Below are positions 45,601 through 55,350 of a DNA stretch of 64,000 nt, one piece after another. A model generated the notes under the pieces. That model searched no databases and had not been told where the DNA came from. It saw only the letters and a program-made list of their open reading frames with translations. The position numbers were made by a program, and so were the translations under genes. The DNA lies in NCBI GenBank assembly GCA_947561715.1, contig OX387203.1:13578001-13642000 (forward strand), in the 5' to 3' direction. Numbering within the stretch: position 1 is the stretch's first letter; each line of letters opens with the position of its first letter. This DNA comes from Ascidia mentula (taxonomy: Eukaryota; Chordata; Ascidiacea; Phlebobranchia; Ascidiidae).

Positions 45601-48600
45601 TTGGAGTGGTTGGGACATCGCAAGCGCGTGGAATGGCAATTTCCAACACTGAGTGCCGCCGTATTTGCCACATTTGCATCGACAAGGAGAGCATCCTAGC
45701 CTCTGGACAGCAATAGGGCATGGTGAGCAAGCATGCTCTGTGACGTCACAATTTCTATTGTGACAGAGGTCTACACGGTGGGCATTTCCCACCTCCGGTA
45801 CTTATTCTCATAGAAATAAAATCATGCGCGCCCAAGTACAAAAGCAGCCTGGCCGCTGTACAGTAATTTGGCATAATGAGCACGAGCCGGCGTCGTCGAC
45901 GCGGCAACGACGGCGGGGGGCCTTAACAAACGATTACGTAGTTAAAAAGTAGCCCGGACAGGACGTGATGCTTACCTTATTCAAATAGAATGTCGACTGG
46001 TGGCAGAGGGTCGGAGCTTGGCCTGGTGGGCACTTGGAGTGGTTGCGACATGGCAAGCACGTGGAATGGCGATTTTCAACACTGAGAGTGCAGCGGTAAT
46101 CACCACGCTTGCAACGACAGAAAAGTATGCCTGCCGCTGGACAGTAATTGGGCATAATGAGCACGAGCCGTCGTCGTCGACGCGGCAACGACGGCGGGGG
46201 GCCTTTGCAAACGATTAAGTAGTTAAAAAGTAGCCCGGACAGGGCGTGATGCTTACCTTATTCAAATAGAATGTCGACTGGAGGGAATGGGGCGGAGGTT
46301 GGCCTGGTGGGCACTTGGAGTGGTTGGGACATCGCAAGCGCGTGGAATGGCAATTTCCAACACTGAGTGCCGCCGTATTTGCCACATTTGCATCGACAAG
46401 GAGAGCATCCTAGCCTCTGGACAGCAATAGGGCATGGTGAGCAAGCATGCTCTGTGACGTCACAATTTCTATTGTGACAGAGGTCTACACGGTGGGCATT
46501 TCCCACCTCCGGTACTTATTCTCATAGAAATAAAATCATGCGCGCCCAAGTACAAAAGCAGCCTGGCCGCTGTACAGTAATTTGGCATAATGAGCACGAG
46601 CCGGCGTCGTCGACGCGGCAACGACGGCGGGGGGCCTTAACAAACGATTACGTAGTTAAAAAGTAGCCCGGACAGGACGTGATGCTTACCTTATTCAAAT
46701 AGAATGTCGACTGGTGGCAGAAGGTCGGAGCTTGGCCTGGTGGGCACTTGGAGTGGTTGCGACATGGCAAGCACGTGGAATGGCGATTTTCAACACTGAG
46801 AGTGCAGCGGTAATCACCACGCTTGCAACGACAGAAAAGTATGCCTGCCGCTGGACAGTAATTGGGCATAATGAGCACGAGCCGGCGTCGTCGACGCGGC
46901 AACGACGGCGGGGGGCCTTTGCAAACGATTAAGTAGTTAAAAAGTAGCCCGGACAGGGCGTGATGCTTACCTTATTCAAATAGAATGTCGACTGGTGGCA
47001 GAAGGTCGGAGCTTGGCCTGGTGGGCACTTGGAGTGGTTGCGACATGGCAAGCACGTGGAATGGCAATTTTCAACACTGAGAGTGCAGCGGTAATCACCA
47101 CGCTTGCAACGACAGAAAAGTATGCCTGCCGCTGGACAGTAATTGGGCATAATGAGCACGAGCCGTCGTCGTCGACGCGGCAACGACGGCGGGGGGCCTT
47201 TGCAAACGATTAAGTAGTTAAAAAGTAGCCCGGACAGGGCGTGATGCTTACCTTATTCAAATAGAATGTCGACTGGAGGGAATGGGGCGGAGGTTGGCCT
47301 GGTGGGCACTTGGAGTGGTTGGGACATCGCAAGCGCGTGGAATGGCAATTTCCAACACTGAGTGCCGCCGTATTTGCCACATTTGCATCGACAAGGAGAG
47401 CATCCTAGCCTCTGGACAGCAATAGGGCATGGTGAGCAAGCATGCTCTGTGACGTCACAATTTCTATTGTGACAGAGGTCTACACGGTGGGCATTTCCCA
47501 CCTCCGGTACTTATTCTCATAGAAATAAAATCATGCGCGCCCAAGTACAAAAGCAGCCTGGCCGCTGTACAGTAATTTGGCATAATGAGCACGAGCCGGC
47601 GTCGTCGACGCGGCAACGACGGCGGGGGGCCTTAACAAACGATTACGTAGTTAAAAAGTAGCCCGGACAGGACGTGATGCTTACCTTATTCAAATAGAAT
47701 GTCGACTGGTGGCAGAGGGTCGGAGCTTGGCCTGGTGGGCACTTGGAGTGGTTGCGACATGGCAAGCACGTGGAATGGCGATTTTCAACACTGAGAGTGC
47801 AGCGGTAATCACCACGCTTGCAACGACAGAAAAGTATGCCTGCCGCTGGACAGTAATTGGGCATAATGAGCACGAGCCGTCGTCGTCGACGCGGCAACGA
47901 CGGCGGGGGGCCTTTGCAAACGATTAAGTAGTTAAAAAGTAGCCCGGACAGGGCGTGATGCTTACCTTATTCAAATAGAATGTCGACTGGAGGGAATGGG
48001 GCGGAGGTTGGCCTGGTGGGCACTTGGAGTGGTTGGGACATCGCAAGCGCGTGGAATGGCAATTTCCAACACTGAGTGCCGCCGTATTTGCCACATTTGC
48101 ATCGACAAGGAGAGCATCCTAGCCTCTGGACAGCAATAGGGCATGGTGAGCAAGCATGCTCTGTGACGTCACAATTTCTATTGTGACAGAGGTCTACACG
48201 GTGGGCATTTCCCACCTCCGGTACTTATTCTCATAGAAATAAAATCATGCGCGCCCAAGTACAAAAGCAGCCTGGCCGCTGTACAGTAATTTGGCATAAT
48301 GAGCACGAGCCGGCGTCGTCGACGCGGCAACGACGGCGGGGGGCCTTAACAAACGATTACGTAGTTAAAAAGTAGCCCGGACAGGACGTGATGCTTACCT
48401 TATTCAAATAGAATGTCGACTGGTGGCAGAAGGTCGGAGCTTGGCCTGGTGGGCACTTGGAGTGGTTGCGACATGGCAAGCACGTGGAATGGCGATTTTC
48501 AACACTGAGAGTGCAGCGGTAATCACCACGCTTGCAACGACAGAAAAGTATGCCTGCCGCTGGACAGTAATTGGGCATAATGAGCACGAGCCGGCGTCGT

Positions 48601-49654
48601 CGACGCGGCAACGACGGCGGGGGGCCTTTGCAAACGATTAAGTAGTTAAAAAGTAGCCCGGACAGGGCGTGATGCTTACCTTATTCAAATAGAATGTCGA
48701 CTGGTGGCAGAAGGTCGGAGCTTGGCCTGGTGGGCACTTGGAGTGGTTGCGACATGGCAAGCACGTGGAATGGCAATTTTCAACACTGAGAGTGCAGCGG
48801 TAATCACCACGCTTGCAACGACAGAAAAGTATGCCTGCCGCTGGACAGTAATTGGGCATAATGAGCACGAGCCGTCGTCGTCGACGCGGCAACGACGGCG
48901 GGGGGCCTTTGCAAACGATTAAGTAGTTAAAAAGTAGCCCGGACAGGGCGTGATGCTTACCTTATTCAAATAGAATGTCGACTGGAGGGAATGGGGCGGA
49001 GGTTGGCCTGGTGGGCACTTGGAGTGGTTGGGACATCGCAAGCGCGTGGAATGGCAATTTCCAACACTGAGTGCCGCCGTATTTGCCACATTTGCATCGA
49101 CAAGGAGAGCATCCTAGCCTCTGGACAGCAATAGGGCATGGTGAGCAAGCATGCTCTGTGACGTCACAATTTCTATTGTGACAGAGGTCTACACGGTGGG
49201 CATTTCCCACCTCCGGTACTTATTCTCATAGAAATAAAATCATGCGCGCCCAAGTACAAAAGCAGCCTGGCCGCTGTACAGTAATTTGGCATAATGAGCA
49301 CGAGCCGGCGTCGTCGACGCGGCAACGACGGCGGGGGGCCTTAACAAACGATTACGTAGTTAAAAAGTAGCCCGGACAGGACGTGATGCTTACCTTATTC
49401 AAATAGAATGTCGACTGGTGGCAGAGGGTCGGAGCTTGGCCTGGTGGGCACTTGGAGTGGTTGCGACATGGCAAGCACGTGGAATGGCGATTTTCAACAC
49501 TGAGAGTGCAGCGGTAATCACCACGCTTGCAACGACAGAAAAGTATGCCTGCCGCTGGACAGTAATTGGGCATAATGAGCACGAGCCGTCGTCGTCGACG
49601 CGGCAACGACGGCGGGGGGCCTTTGCAAACGATTAAGTAGTTAAAAAGTAGCCC
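39693..49654. repeat. Satellite array 3
   Basis: Satellite between elements B and C: 17 S1 and 12 S2 units, beginning with S2 and ending with S1a. It mixes plain S1a-S2 dimers with S1b-S1c-S2 blocks. One pair is a hybrid, S1a followed by S1c (40838-41399), a combination not seen elsewhere in the window. The first S2 lacks two bases close to element B. No gene is seen. Confidence 0.97.
40838..41399. repeat. Hybrid S1a-S1c pair
   Basis: The first unit is type a (GGCAGAGGG, CCGTCGTCG) and is followed directly by type c (ATGGCAATTTTC). Everywhere else c follows b. This suggests a crossover or conversion between an S1a-S2 dimer and an S1b-S1c-S2 block. Confidence 0.75.
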
Positions 49655-49665
49655 ATTTCTATTTT

Positions 49666-49697
49666 ATTCGGGCGGGCCAACAGCCGCCACCACGAAT
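49666..49697 (-). other. Terminal 3' hairpin of element C
   Basis: Plus-strand ATTCG (49666-49670) pairs with CGAAT (49693-49697), and GGCGG (49671-49675) with CCGCC (49684-49688). Stem and bulge are the same as in element A and one loop base differs, although the 3' UTRs next to it have diverged visibly. Confidence 0.75.
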
Positions 49698-49991
49698 ATC
49701 ACACACGTTTGTATTAAAACTACACTGAAAATAGAAAGAGAAATGATATAGAGATATCAGAGAGGGAGAAAAGGGCGGAAAGTACAAATAGAACAATAAA
49801 AATGTGTAGAAATACGATTATATGTACTACAAAAATAAACAATTTATGCATTTACGAAACAACGCAATTAAATGACAACGAAATGTACAAAAAAAAACAC
49901 AAAAAATATACAGTTACGACGACACAATGTGCGAGAAAAGAAAAAAGGGGGGGTTTCAAGTGCAGACGACAAAATGTTTTTTGAATAGTAA

Positions 49992-52900
49992 TTAATTTGG
50001 TTGCCCGGGGAAATGAATTGAGTTTAAATAGTTTACGACGTCGGCCAAGACACCTTCAAGATCGGCATTTGTCCTATTCCGTTGTAATGTTAAACGAAAG
50101 CGTAAAGTATGTTTCAGGGTGCGGGTCAGGTGTTGAGGTATGTTGAGTAAAGGGCTGGGGTCATGTTTAATTTTATTTCTAGTTTTCCAAATGGTATGAG
50201 TGAGGGATGTGTTGAGTAGGGTTACAAGTGTTGAGGAGTACTGGGTATATGATAGGGGCGTTTTAGGGAAAGTTAAATAAGTGGGGGTGTCAAAATATGT
50301 AAAGGTGTTATTAAGGAGGGAATTTAGGGTGTTTTTCACAAGGGATAAAAGTGGCTGTATAGTGGGGCAGGTGTGGAAGAGGTGACTGAAGGTTTCCAGG
50401 GGGTAATTGCAAAAAAGGCATTGGGGATCTAAATCGAGGGGGAGATAGGACTTCTGGCATTTCAAGGGGAGGATTTTGTGGACTAGTCTATAATTAAAGG
50501 TTTTTAGGTAATTGGGAAAGATGGGGTGGTGTATTTGTGACCAATCGGTGTGGAAAAAGGGGTGCTGGGAATCATTTATTAATCTGGTGTAAAGGGGTTT
50601 GGATTTGGGACAAAGTAGGTCTTGTTCAGTGGGTTTGATGGTATTGATGAGGGAAAGAATATATTGGTAGTGAGTGGAGGGTGTTGTAGCGTGGGGGAGG
50701 TTATTTCTTATTCTAAAACTGTATAAATTTGATAAGGGGAGGCCGAGGTGGTATTCCAAGAGGGAGAGTTGAGGAGTTGTTGGGGTGTCCAAGGTTCGGT
50801 GTTTATAATAATTTTTTGCAGTAAAGAGAAGGGAGAGATCAGCGTATAGGGGTATATTTGCCGCGCCGTAACCACCAAGGTCACGGCGGGCTGCCAAGAT
50901 GTTAATAGGCAAGGTTGGTAGGTTTGGGCCTCCGACAAAGCTTGCCACAATGCCGTCGACCCGCTCTCGTTGCTGGGGTGGTAAGGGGTAAATTTTAGCA
51001 AGGTACGAAATTTCGGGAAGAAGGATAGTTTTTGAAAGAATGCATTTTGAATCAAAGGTGAGAAAGGGGTTGCTAATAGATTTGGCGCGGGATTGCAAAG
51101 AGGTAATTACTTGGCGCCAAGCCGCTTTTATTACTGAGGGTGCGCCGATGGGAATATTTAACGGTGTAATTTTGTCCGGGTTCCATTTAATTTGATTTAA
51201 AAGGGGGTCGTCTGAGAAAGGGTGAAGGATGGCAATTGCTTCTGTTTTGGCGGGGTTCAGTTTAAGACCGGTGAATTTAGAAAATTTATTAATAAGTGAC
51301 AGGGCGTTACAGAGGGACTGCCGATGCGCCACCACGAGGGTGACGTCATCGGCGTAAGCAATTGCCTTGGGAATATTGCGGCATGGCACAGGGGTCGAAA
51401 TGATAGAGGGGGTGTTTTGGAGGGCAACGAGTAACGGGTCTAAAGCAATCAGGAAGAGGTTCAGACTAAGGGGGTCTCCTTGTCTGACACCTCTCCTGAT
51501 GGGAAAATCCCTTGTGGCGAAGCCATTGACGAAGACCCGGGAGTGGGCGCTGGAGTGAAGAGCAGAAAGATATTGAGTAAAGAGAGGGGGAAAGCGTTTA
51601 AGATTTAATTGGGAGAGTAACCATGGGAAGGAAATAGAGTCAAAGGCTTTTTGGAAATCAAGAGAAACGAAAAACGAATTTGAATTAATTTGAGAAGCGT
51701 GAGAGTGTAAATCGCGAAGAAGTGTGGTTGCGTCTGAGGTAGAGGATCCGGGGGTAGCAAATTGATTGTGGGATAAAATTAAAGAAATAAAGGGCTTGAT
51801 ACGGAGGTTAAGGATTTTATGAAGGATTTTGAGGTCGGTATTAAGTAAAGAAATAGGGCGGTAATTGGTCAAAAGGGTGGGGTCGTTTTTCTTGTGGATA
51901 ATGGTTATATGGCCGAGATTAAATTCCAATGGGGTGTAGGCGTTTTGGTAGGAAAAGTTGAGGGCTTGGGTAAGGTCGGACCCGATTAGGTCCCAGCAAC
52001 GAGTATAAAACTCGATGCTGAGCCCATCGGGCCCGGGGGTTTTGTTAGGGGAAAAGAGGGAAAGGGCTTTTTTTACTTCGGACATTGTGATGGGGGCTGA
52101 GAGGGAATCTAGGTACTGATCAGGGATTAATTTGGAAGGAAGTTGGGCAAATTGGTCACTGGGGGGCGGCAAGGGAAGTTGTTGGGATGTGTATAAGTCT
52201 GTGTAAAATTTTCGTGTATGGTCTAATATTTCCTTGGGGGTTGTTAAGGGGAGTCCGTGGGGGTCTTGAAATTCGAGGATGGGGGGTTTTCTGCGTGAAG
52301 GGAAAAGCTGGGCATAAAGGGTTTTGTCTGCTATATTTTTGAATTGGGGATCGGATGAAAGGGATTTGATGAGGGAAGAGCGGGCATTGGAAATGTAGGT
52401 ATTATTTAGGGATTTTTTGAGGGATTGGAAGTGGGCTAAGTTTTGTGGGGTTGGGTAGTCGTTTACTGTTCGGCGCGCTATTTCAAATTGCTGGTGAAGG
52501 AGGAGGGTTTCGGTGCGGTGGAGTTGAGCTAATCGTTTTGAATGGGATTGGAGGAGGGATTTAAATTTAGTTTTAAGGGTAAGCCAGAAGTCCATGGGAT
52601 TTGGGTGGAAAGGTCCTAGGGTTTGCCAGAGGGGATAATGTTGGGAGAGATCATGTTGAAAGTCAGGGTCAAGGAGGGTAGATGTATTATTCTTCCAGGA
52701 GCCTTTGCCCCTGGGAGGAGAGGAAATGATGTTGAGGGTGAGGGTAACTAAGTCGTGGTCGGAGAAGGGGCATGGAGTGAAGGTATGTTGCTTAGGGATT
52801 AATGGAGGGGAAATATAAACTCTATCTATTCGGGATTGGGTACCAGGGGCGCGACGGGAAAATTGACAAAGGGAGGGATGAAGAGTGCGGAAGGAGTCTT

Positions 52901-53453
52901 GGAGGTTAAAGGTGGATAATAAATTAATCAAAGGGGGGCTAGGCCGGCGTGATTGTGCAGGGGGATATTTGTCCAGGGTGGGGTTTAAGACGCAATTAAA
53001 ATCGCCGGCCAAAATTAAGGGGTGAGGTGAAGTTAAATAAGGGTAGAGGGAGTCAAAAAAGTTATTTCGAAGGGTAAAATTCTGGGAACCGGAGGGAGCG
53101 TAAATATTAACTATATGGAAGGTATGGGTTAGGGTTGAGATGTCGGCCGCAATAATGCGACCGGCAGAGTCAGAAAATGAATTGAGAATTTGAAGTGTGG
53201 AGGAGTTTAGAAGAACTGCGACACCACCTTGGGCATAGCCTGTCGGAGGTGCCGAGTTTAAGAGGATGGGGCCAGAAGTCCATTCGGACTTCCACAGGGA
53301 TTCGGTTTGGGGAGTAGAGTGAGTTTCTTGGAGGCAAAAAAGGTCAAAGTTCAAAGAGGAAAGGTACCGGAACAGGGCTCTTCTCTTAGGTGCCTGGCCT
53401 AGGCCGTTAACATTAAGGGTGCAAATTCGTAAAAAGGACGCCATTTTATTCAT
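49992..53453 (-). CDS. ORF2 of element C: endonuclease / reverse transcriptase
   Basis: Predicted 1153-aa replicase, uninterrupted, with the same motifs as in element A: LNVNG, QETH, NIYAPSG, GDFN, RIDR and SDHD in the endonuclease; NYRPIS, LDFQKAFD, GVRQGDP and YADD in the RT; and a CX2CX8HX4C knuckle (CLFC...H...C). The first in-frame ATG (53453) aligns with that of A (MNKMASF); upstream only a GTG opens the frame. For about 950 residues it differs from A at only a couple of dozen positions, then differs at roughly one residue in five or six to the end. It is 34 nt downstream of ORF1. Confidence 0.95.
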   Translation of the reverse strand: MNKMASFLRICTLNVNGLGQAPKRRALFRYLSSLNFDLFCLQETHSTPQTESLWKSEWTSGPILLNSAPPTGYAQGGVAVLLNSSTLQILNSFSDSAGRIIAADISTLTHTFHIVNIYAPSGSQNFTLRNNFFDSLYPYLTSPHPLILAGDFNCVLNPTLDKYPPAQSRRPSPPLINLLSTFNLQDSFRTLHPSLCQFSRRAPGTQSRIDRVYISPPLIPKQHTFTPCPFSDHDLVTLTLNIISSPPRGKGSWKNNTSTLLDPDFQHDLSQHYPLWQTLGPFHPNPMDFWLTLKTKFKSLLQSHSKRLAQLHRTETLLLHQQFEIARRTVNDYPTPQNLAHFQSLKKSLNNTYISNARSSLIKSLSSDPQFKNIADKTLYAQLFPSRRKPPILEFQDPHGLPLTTPKEILDHTRKFYTDLYTSQQLPLPPPSDQFAQLPSKLIPDQYLDSLSAPITMSEVKKALSLFSPNKTPGPDGLSIEFYTRCWDLIGSDLTQALNFSYQNAYTPLEFNLGHITIIHKKNDPTLLTNYRPISLLNTDLKILHKILNLRIKPFISLILSHNQFATPGSSTSDATTLLRDLHSHASQINSNSFFVSLDFQKAFDSISFPWLLSQLNLKRFPPLFTQYLSALHSSAHSRVFVNGFATRDFPIRRGVRQGDPLSLNLFLIALDPLLVALQNTPSIISTPVPCRNIPKAIAYADDVTLVVAHRQSLCNALSLINKFSKFTGLKLNPAKTEAIAILHPFSDDPLLNQIKWNPDKITPLNIPIGAPSVIKAAWRQVITSLQSRAKSISNPFLTFDSKCILSKTILLPEISYLAKIYPLPPQQRERVDGIVASFVGGPNLPTLPINILAARRDLGGYGAANIPLYADLSLLFTAKNYYKHRTLDTPTTPQLSLLEYHLGLPLSNLYSFRIRNNLPHATTPSTHYQYILSLINTIKPTEQDLLCPKSKPLYTRLINDSQHPFFHTDWSQIHHPIFPNYLKTFNYRLVHKILPLKCQKSYLPLDLDPQCLFCNYPLETFSHLFHTCPTIQPLLSLVKNTLNSLLNNTFTYFDTPTYLTFPKTPLSYTQYSSTLVTLLNTSLTHTIWKTRNKIKHDPSPLLNIPQHLTRTLKHTLRFRLTLQRNRTNADLEGVLADVVNYLNSIHFPGQPN

Positions 53454-53487
53454 AATACACAAATACACAAATGGGGGGGTGGTTTAT

Positions 53488-55104
53488 TTAATAAAAAGTT
53501 GAGTTAAAGTCATTGGGAATTTTAGCTTTACAGGTACAAACTACTTGTTCCCCGGGCATTATATTATACGTGACGCCACAAGTGCAGCTTATTAGCAGGC
53601 GTTGGCACCTTTTATTGGTGCAACGAGACGGGCTAAGGTAGGCTTCTTCGGGAGCCCAAGTGCCACAGCGGCATTTAAAATGTGCTGTGCTGCATAAACA
53701 TGTTATCACCTTGCCTGCATATGCTGTGTGGCAGCATGACGTCTTCTTTTGGGGAGACGGAGTTGGACTTTTCTTGCGTTTGCGGGATTGAACTTTTGTG
53801 AACCCGTCTTCGTTCCGCTTATTTGGTTTGGGTGTGGATGACGCCATTGGTTGGTCGCGTACATCCATTGAACTGGTTGAAGTTGGGGCGGTATCAGCCA
53901 ACACGGGCTGCAGGATACTGCGACGTACCGCCTCTGGTGTCTTGATGTTGTTGACAACATTGGACGTTGGGGCGATAGAGGGTGATTGCGCCTCTGAAGT
54001 CTTGTTGTTGTTGTTGCTGGGAGTTGTAGCGGTGTTAGCCAACTCGGGCTGCTGCATACTGTGTTGTACCGCCTCTGGTGTCTTCTTTTCTTCGCCAACA
54101 TTGGGCGTTGGGGCGCTAGAGGTTGTAAGCGCCTCTGTAGACTTCGCGCCGCTTCCCGTGACGTCAGCTGTCACGGTTGGCGGCGCATCTTCAGTGGCAA
54201 CAGCTGCCACATCTTTCTTATTCACAGGTGTGACTTCACGTGTCACACCTGGAGTTGTAACGGCTTTATCGGCCGTTTCTGGAGCCTTCGCATTTTGCGT
54301 CGGGGCGGCCTTATCAGCTGCCTCTGAGGTCTTCGCATTTTGCGTCGGGACGGCCTTATCAGCCGCCTCTGGCGCCTTCTCGTCGAGCGTTGCGAGCGCA
54401 CCTGCGCTCGCCAACGCCGACTCGCTCTTATCTTTAACTTGCTGTTCTTCAGCACCTGCGTCTTTCGTTGCGGCTGCAGCCGCTTTTCGCTCTTCTGCAT
54501 GTTTTGCAAAACTTGGGCATTCGCGTTTAACATGACCCATTTCGTGACAAAAGTCACACTTCTTGGGCTGTCCTTCGTACGTAACCTCGATTATTTTCTT
54601 GCCCAGACGCAGGCGCTCGGGAATATGGTTTTTGGCCAAAATTGAGCTCTTCATTATAATGACGCGCTTGCCACAATATACGCTTTCGTCGTCATAGACT
54701 TTCCACCCCTTTTTGACTGGGGCGAACTTCGACATGTATTCTAACAATGCCGACATTTTAATACGTGGGTGCACCTTCGACAAAAACACCCGTATTTCGT
54801 CGTCGCAGTGGGCGTTGGCGTAGACTGCCTTGCCACTAGCTCTAATTGCGGCAGCGAGCTCTTTGGCTTTGTCAGCGGAAGAGCAGTTAAAGAGCACCTT
54901 TCCATTCGGGTAAGGGATAACGCCCTCCAAAGCCCGAATGCTCACTTTAAGCTGTTTTAAAAGTTTGTACAGCTCTGGCTTCTTAAGCCCAGGGTTAAAG
55001 CGGGCTTCAACATCGAGATTGGGGTCGGTTGCAAAGGGGTCAACCGCTTGCACATTTCCGGCCGAGACAACAGGCCGGGAAGCTAACGCTTGCGCGTAAT
55101 TCAT
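53488..55104 (-). CDS. ORF1 of element C: zinc-knuckle protein with Cys-rich tail
   Basis: Predicted 538-aa ORF1 protein, homologous to that of A. Conserved N-terminal domain ~25-180; CCHC knuckle at C183, C186, H191, C196; linker with three TQNAK(A/T)(P/S)E-type repeats against two in A, explaining most of the 16-residue length difference; tail from about 457 with CRCGTW and SRCTNKRC. The start MNYAQALA (ATG 55104) matches A. The frame is open upstream through the folded leader, reaching an ATG that starts MICCPRL, so an N-terminally extended product cannot be excluded for family 1. Confidence 0.9.
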   Translation of the reverse strand: MNYAQALASRPVVSAGNVQAVDPFATDPNLDVEARFNPGLKKPELYKLLKQLKVSIRALEGVIPYPNGKVLFNCSSADKAKELAAAIRASGKAVYANAHCDDEIRVFLSKVHPRIKMSALLEYMSKFAPVKKGWKVYDDESVYCGKRVIIMKSSILAKNHIPERLRLGKKIIEVTYEGQPKKCDFCHEMGHVKRECPSFAKHAEERKAAAAATKDAGAEEQQVKDKSESALASAGALATLDEKAPEAADKAVPTQNAKTSEAADKAAPTQNAKAPETADKAVTTPGVTREVTPVNKKDVAAVATEDAPPTVTADVTGSGAKSTEALTTSSAPTPNVGEEKKTPEAVQHSMQQPELANTATTPSNNNNKTSEAQSPSIAPTSNVVNNIKTPEAVRRSILQPVLADTAPTSTSSMDVRDQPMASSTPKPNKRNEDGFTKVQSRKRKKSPTPSPQKKTSCCHTAYAGKVITCLCSTAHFKCRCGTWAPEEAYLSPSRCTNKRCQRLLISCTCGVTYNIMPGEQVVCTCKAKIPNDFNSTFY

Positions 55105-55149
55105 AATTCTTGCTTGGTTTTGTGCGTCTCCACAACTTACGCACGGGCT

Positions 55150-55225
55150 GGCCACTGGCAGCTCACCTCTCCTATCAAACAAATAGCAGCCCTTACAAGG
55201 GCTGGGCTGGCTTTGCACAGTGGCC
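55150..55225 (-). promoter_or_regulatory. Conserved folded RNA in the 5' leader of element C
   Basis: Closing stem GGCCACTG/CAGTGGCC (plus 55218-55225 with 55150-55157). Strong hairpin CAGCCCTT/AAGGGCTG, whose loop differs by one base from A. Small hairpin CTAT/ATAG where A has CTTT/AAAG, a compensated A-U to U-A change. Then GGAGAGGTGA. The bases outside the fold vary more than those in it. Confidence 0.72.
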
Positions 55226-55350
55226 TCAGTTAGTCTAGGACAACAGATCATAAAACAGAAATCTAAGGACGAAAACTTGATACTGCTTGAAATCACTGCT
55301 GATAGATAGACTCGAATAAATTGCTATATCGCCGAATAGAGGTCAGAACA

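Larger units (their letters stand above)
49655..55350 (-). mobile_element. Element C: full-length site-specific LINE, family 1
   Basis: Second family 1 copy, about 5.7 kb, minus strand. Order: leader (55105-55350), ORF1, 34-bp spacer, ORF2, 337-bp 3' UTR (49655-49991). The left junction is GTAGCCC of an S1a unit joined to ATTTCTATTTTATTC. At the right, satellite resumes near 55351 as CGTATGCTTGCC, which differs from the normal CGTGATGCTTACC by a lost G and an A-to-G change. Its 5' terminal bases differ from those of A and B, so this is an independent insertion, not a duplicate of A. The 3' UTR is A-rich on the plus strand with degenerate traces of the CAGACGACA repeats. Both ORFs are open. 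Confidence 0.93.
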
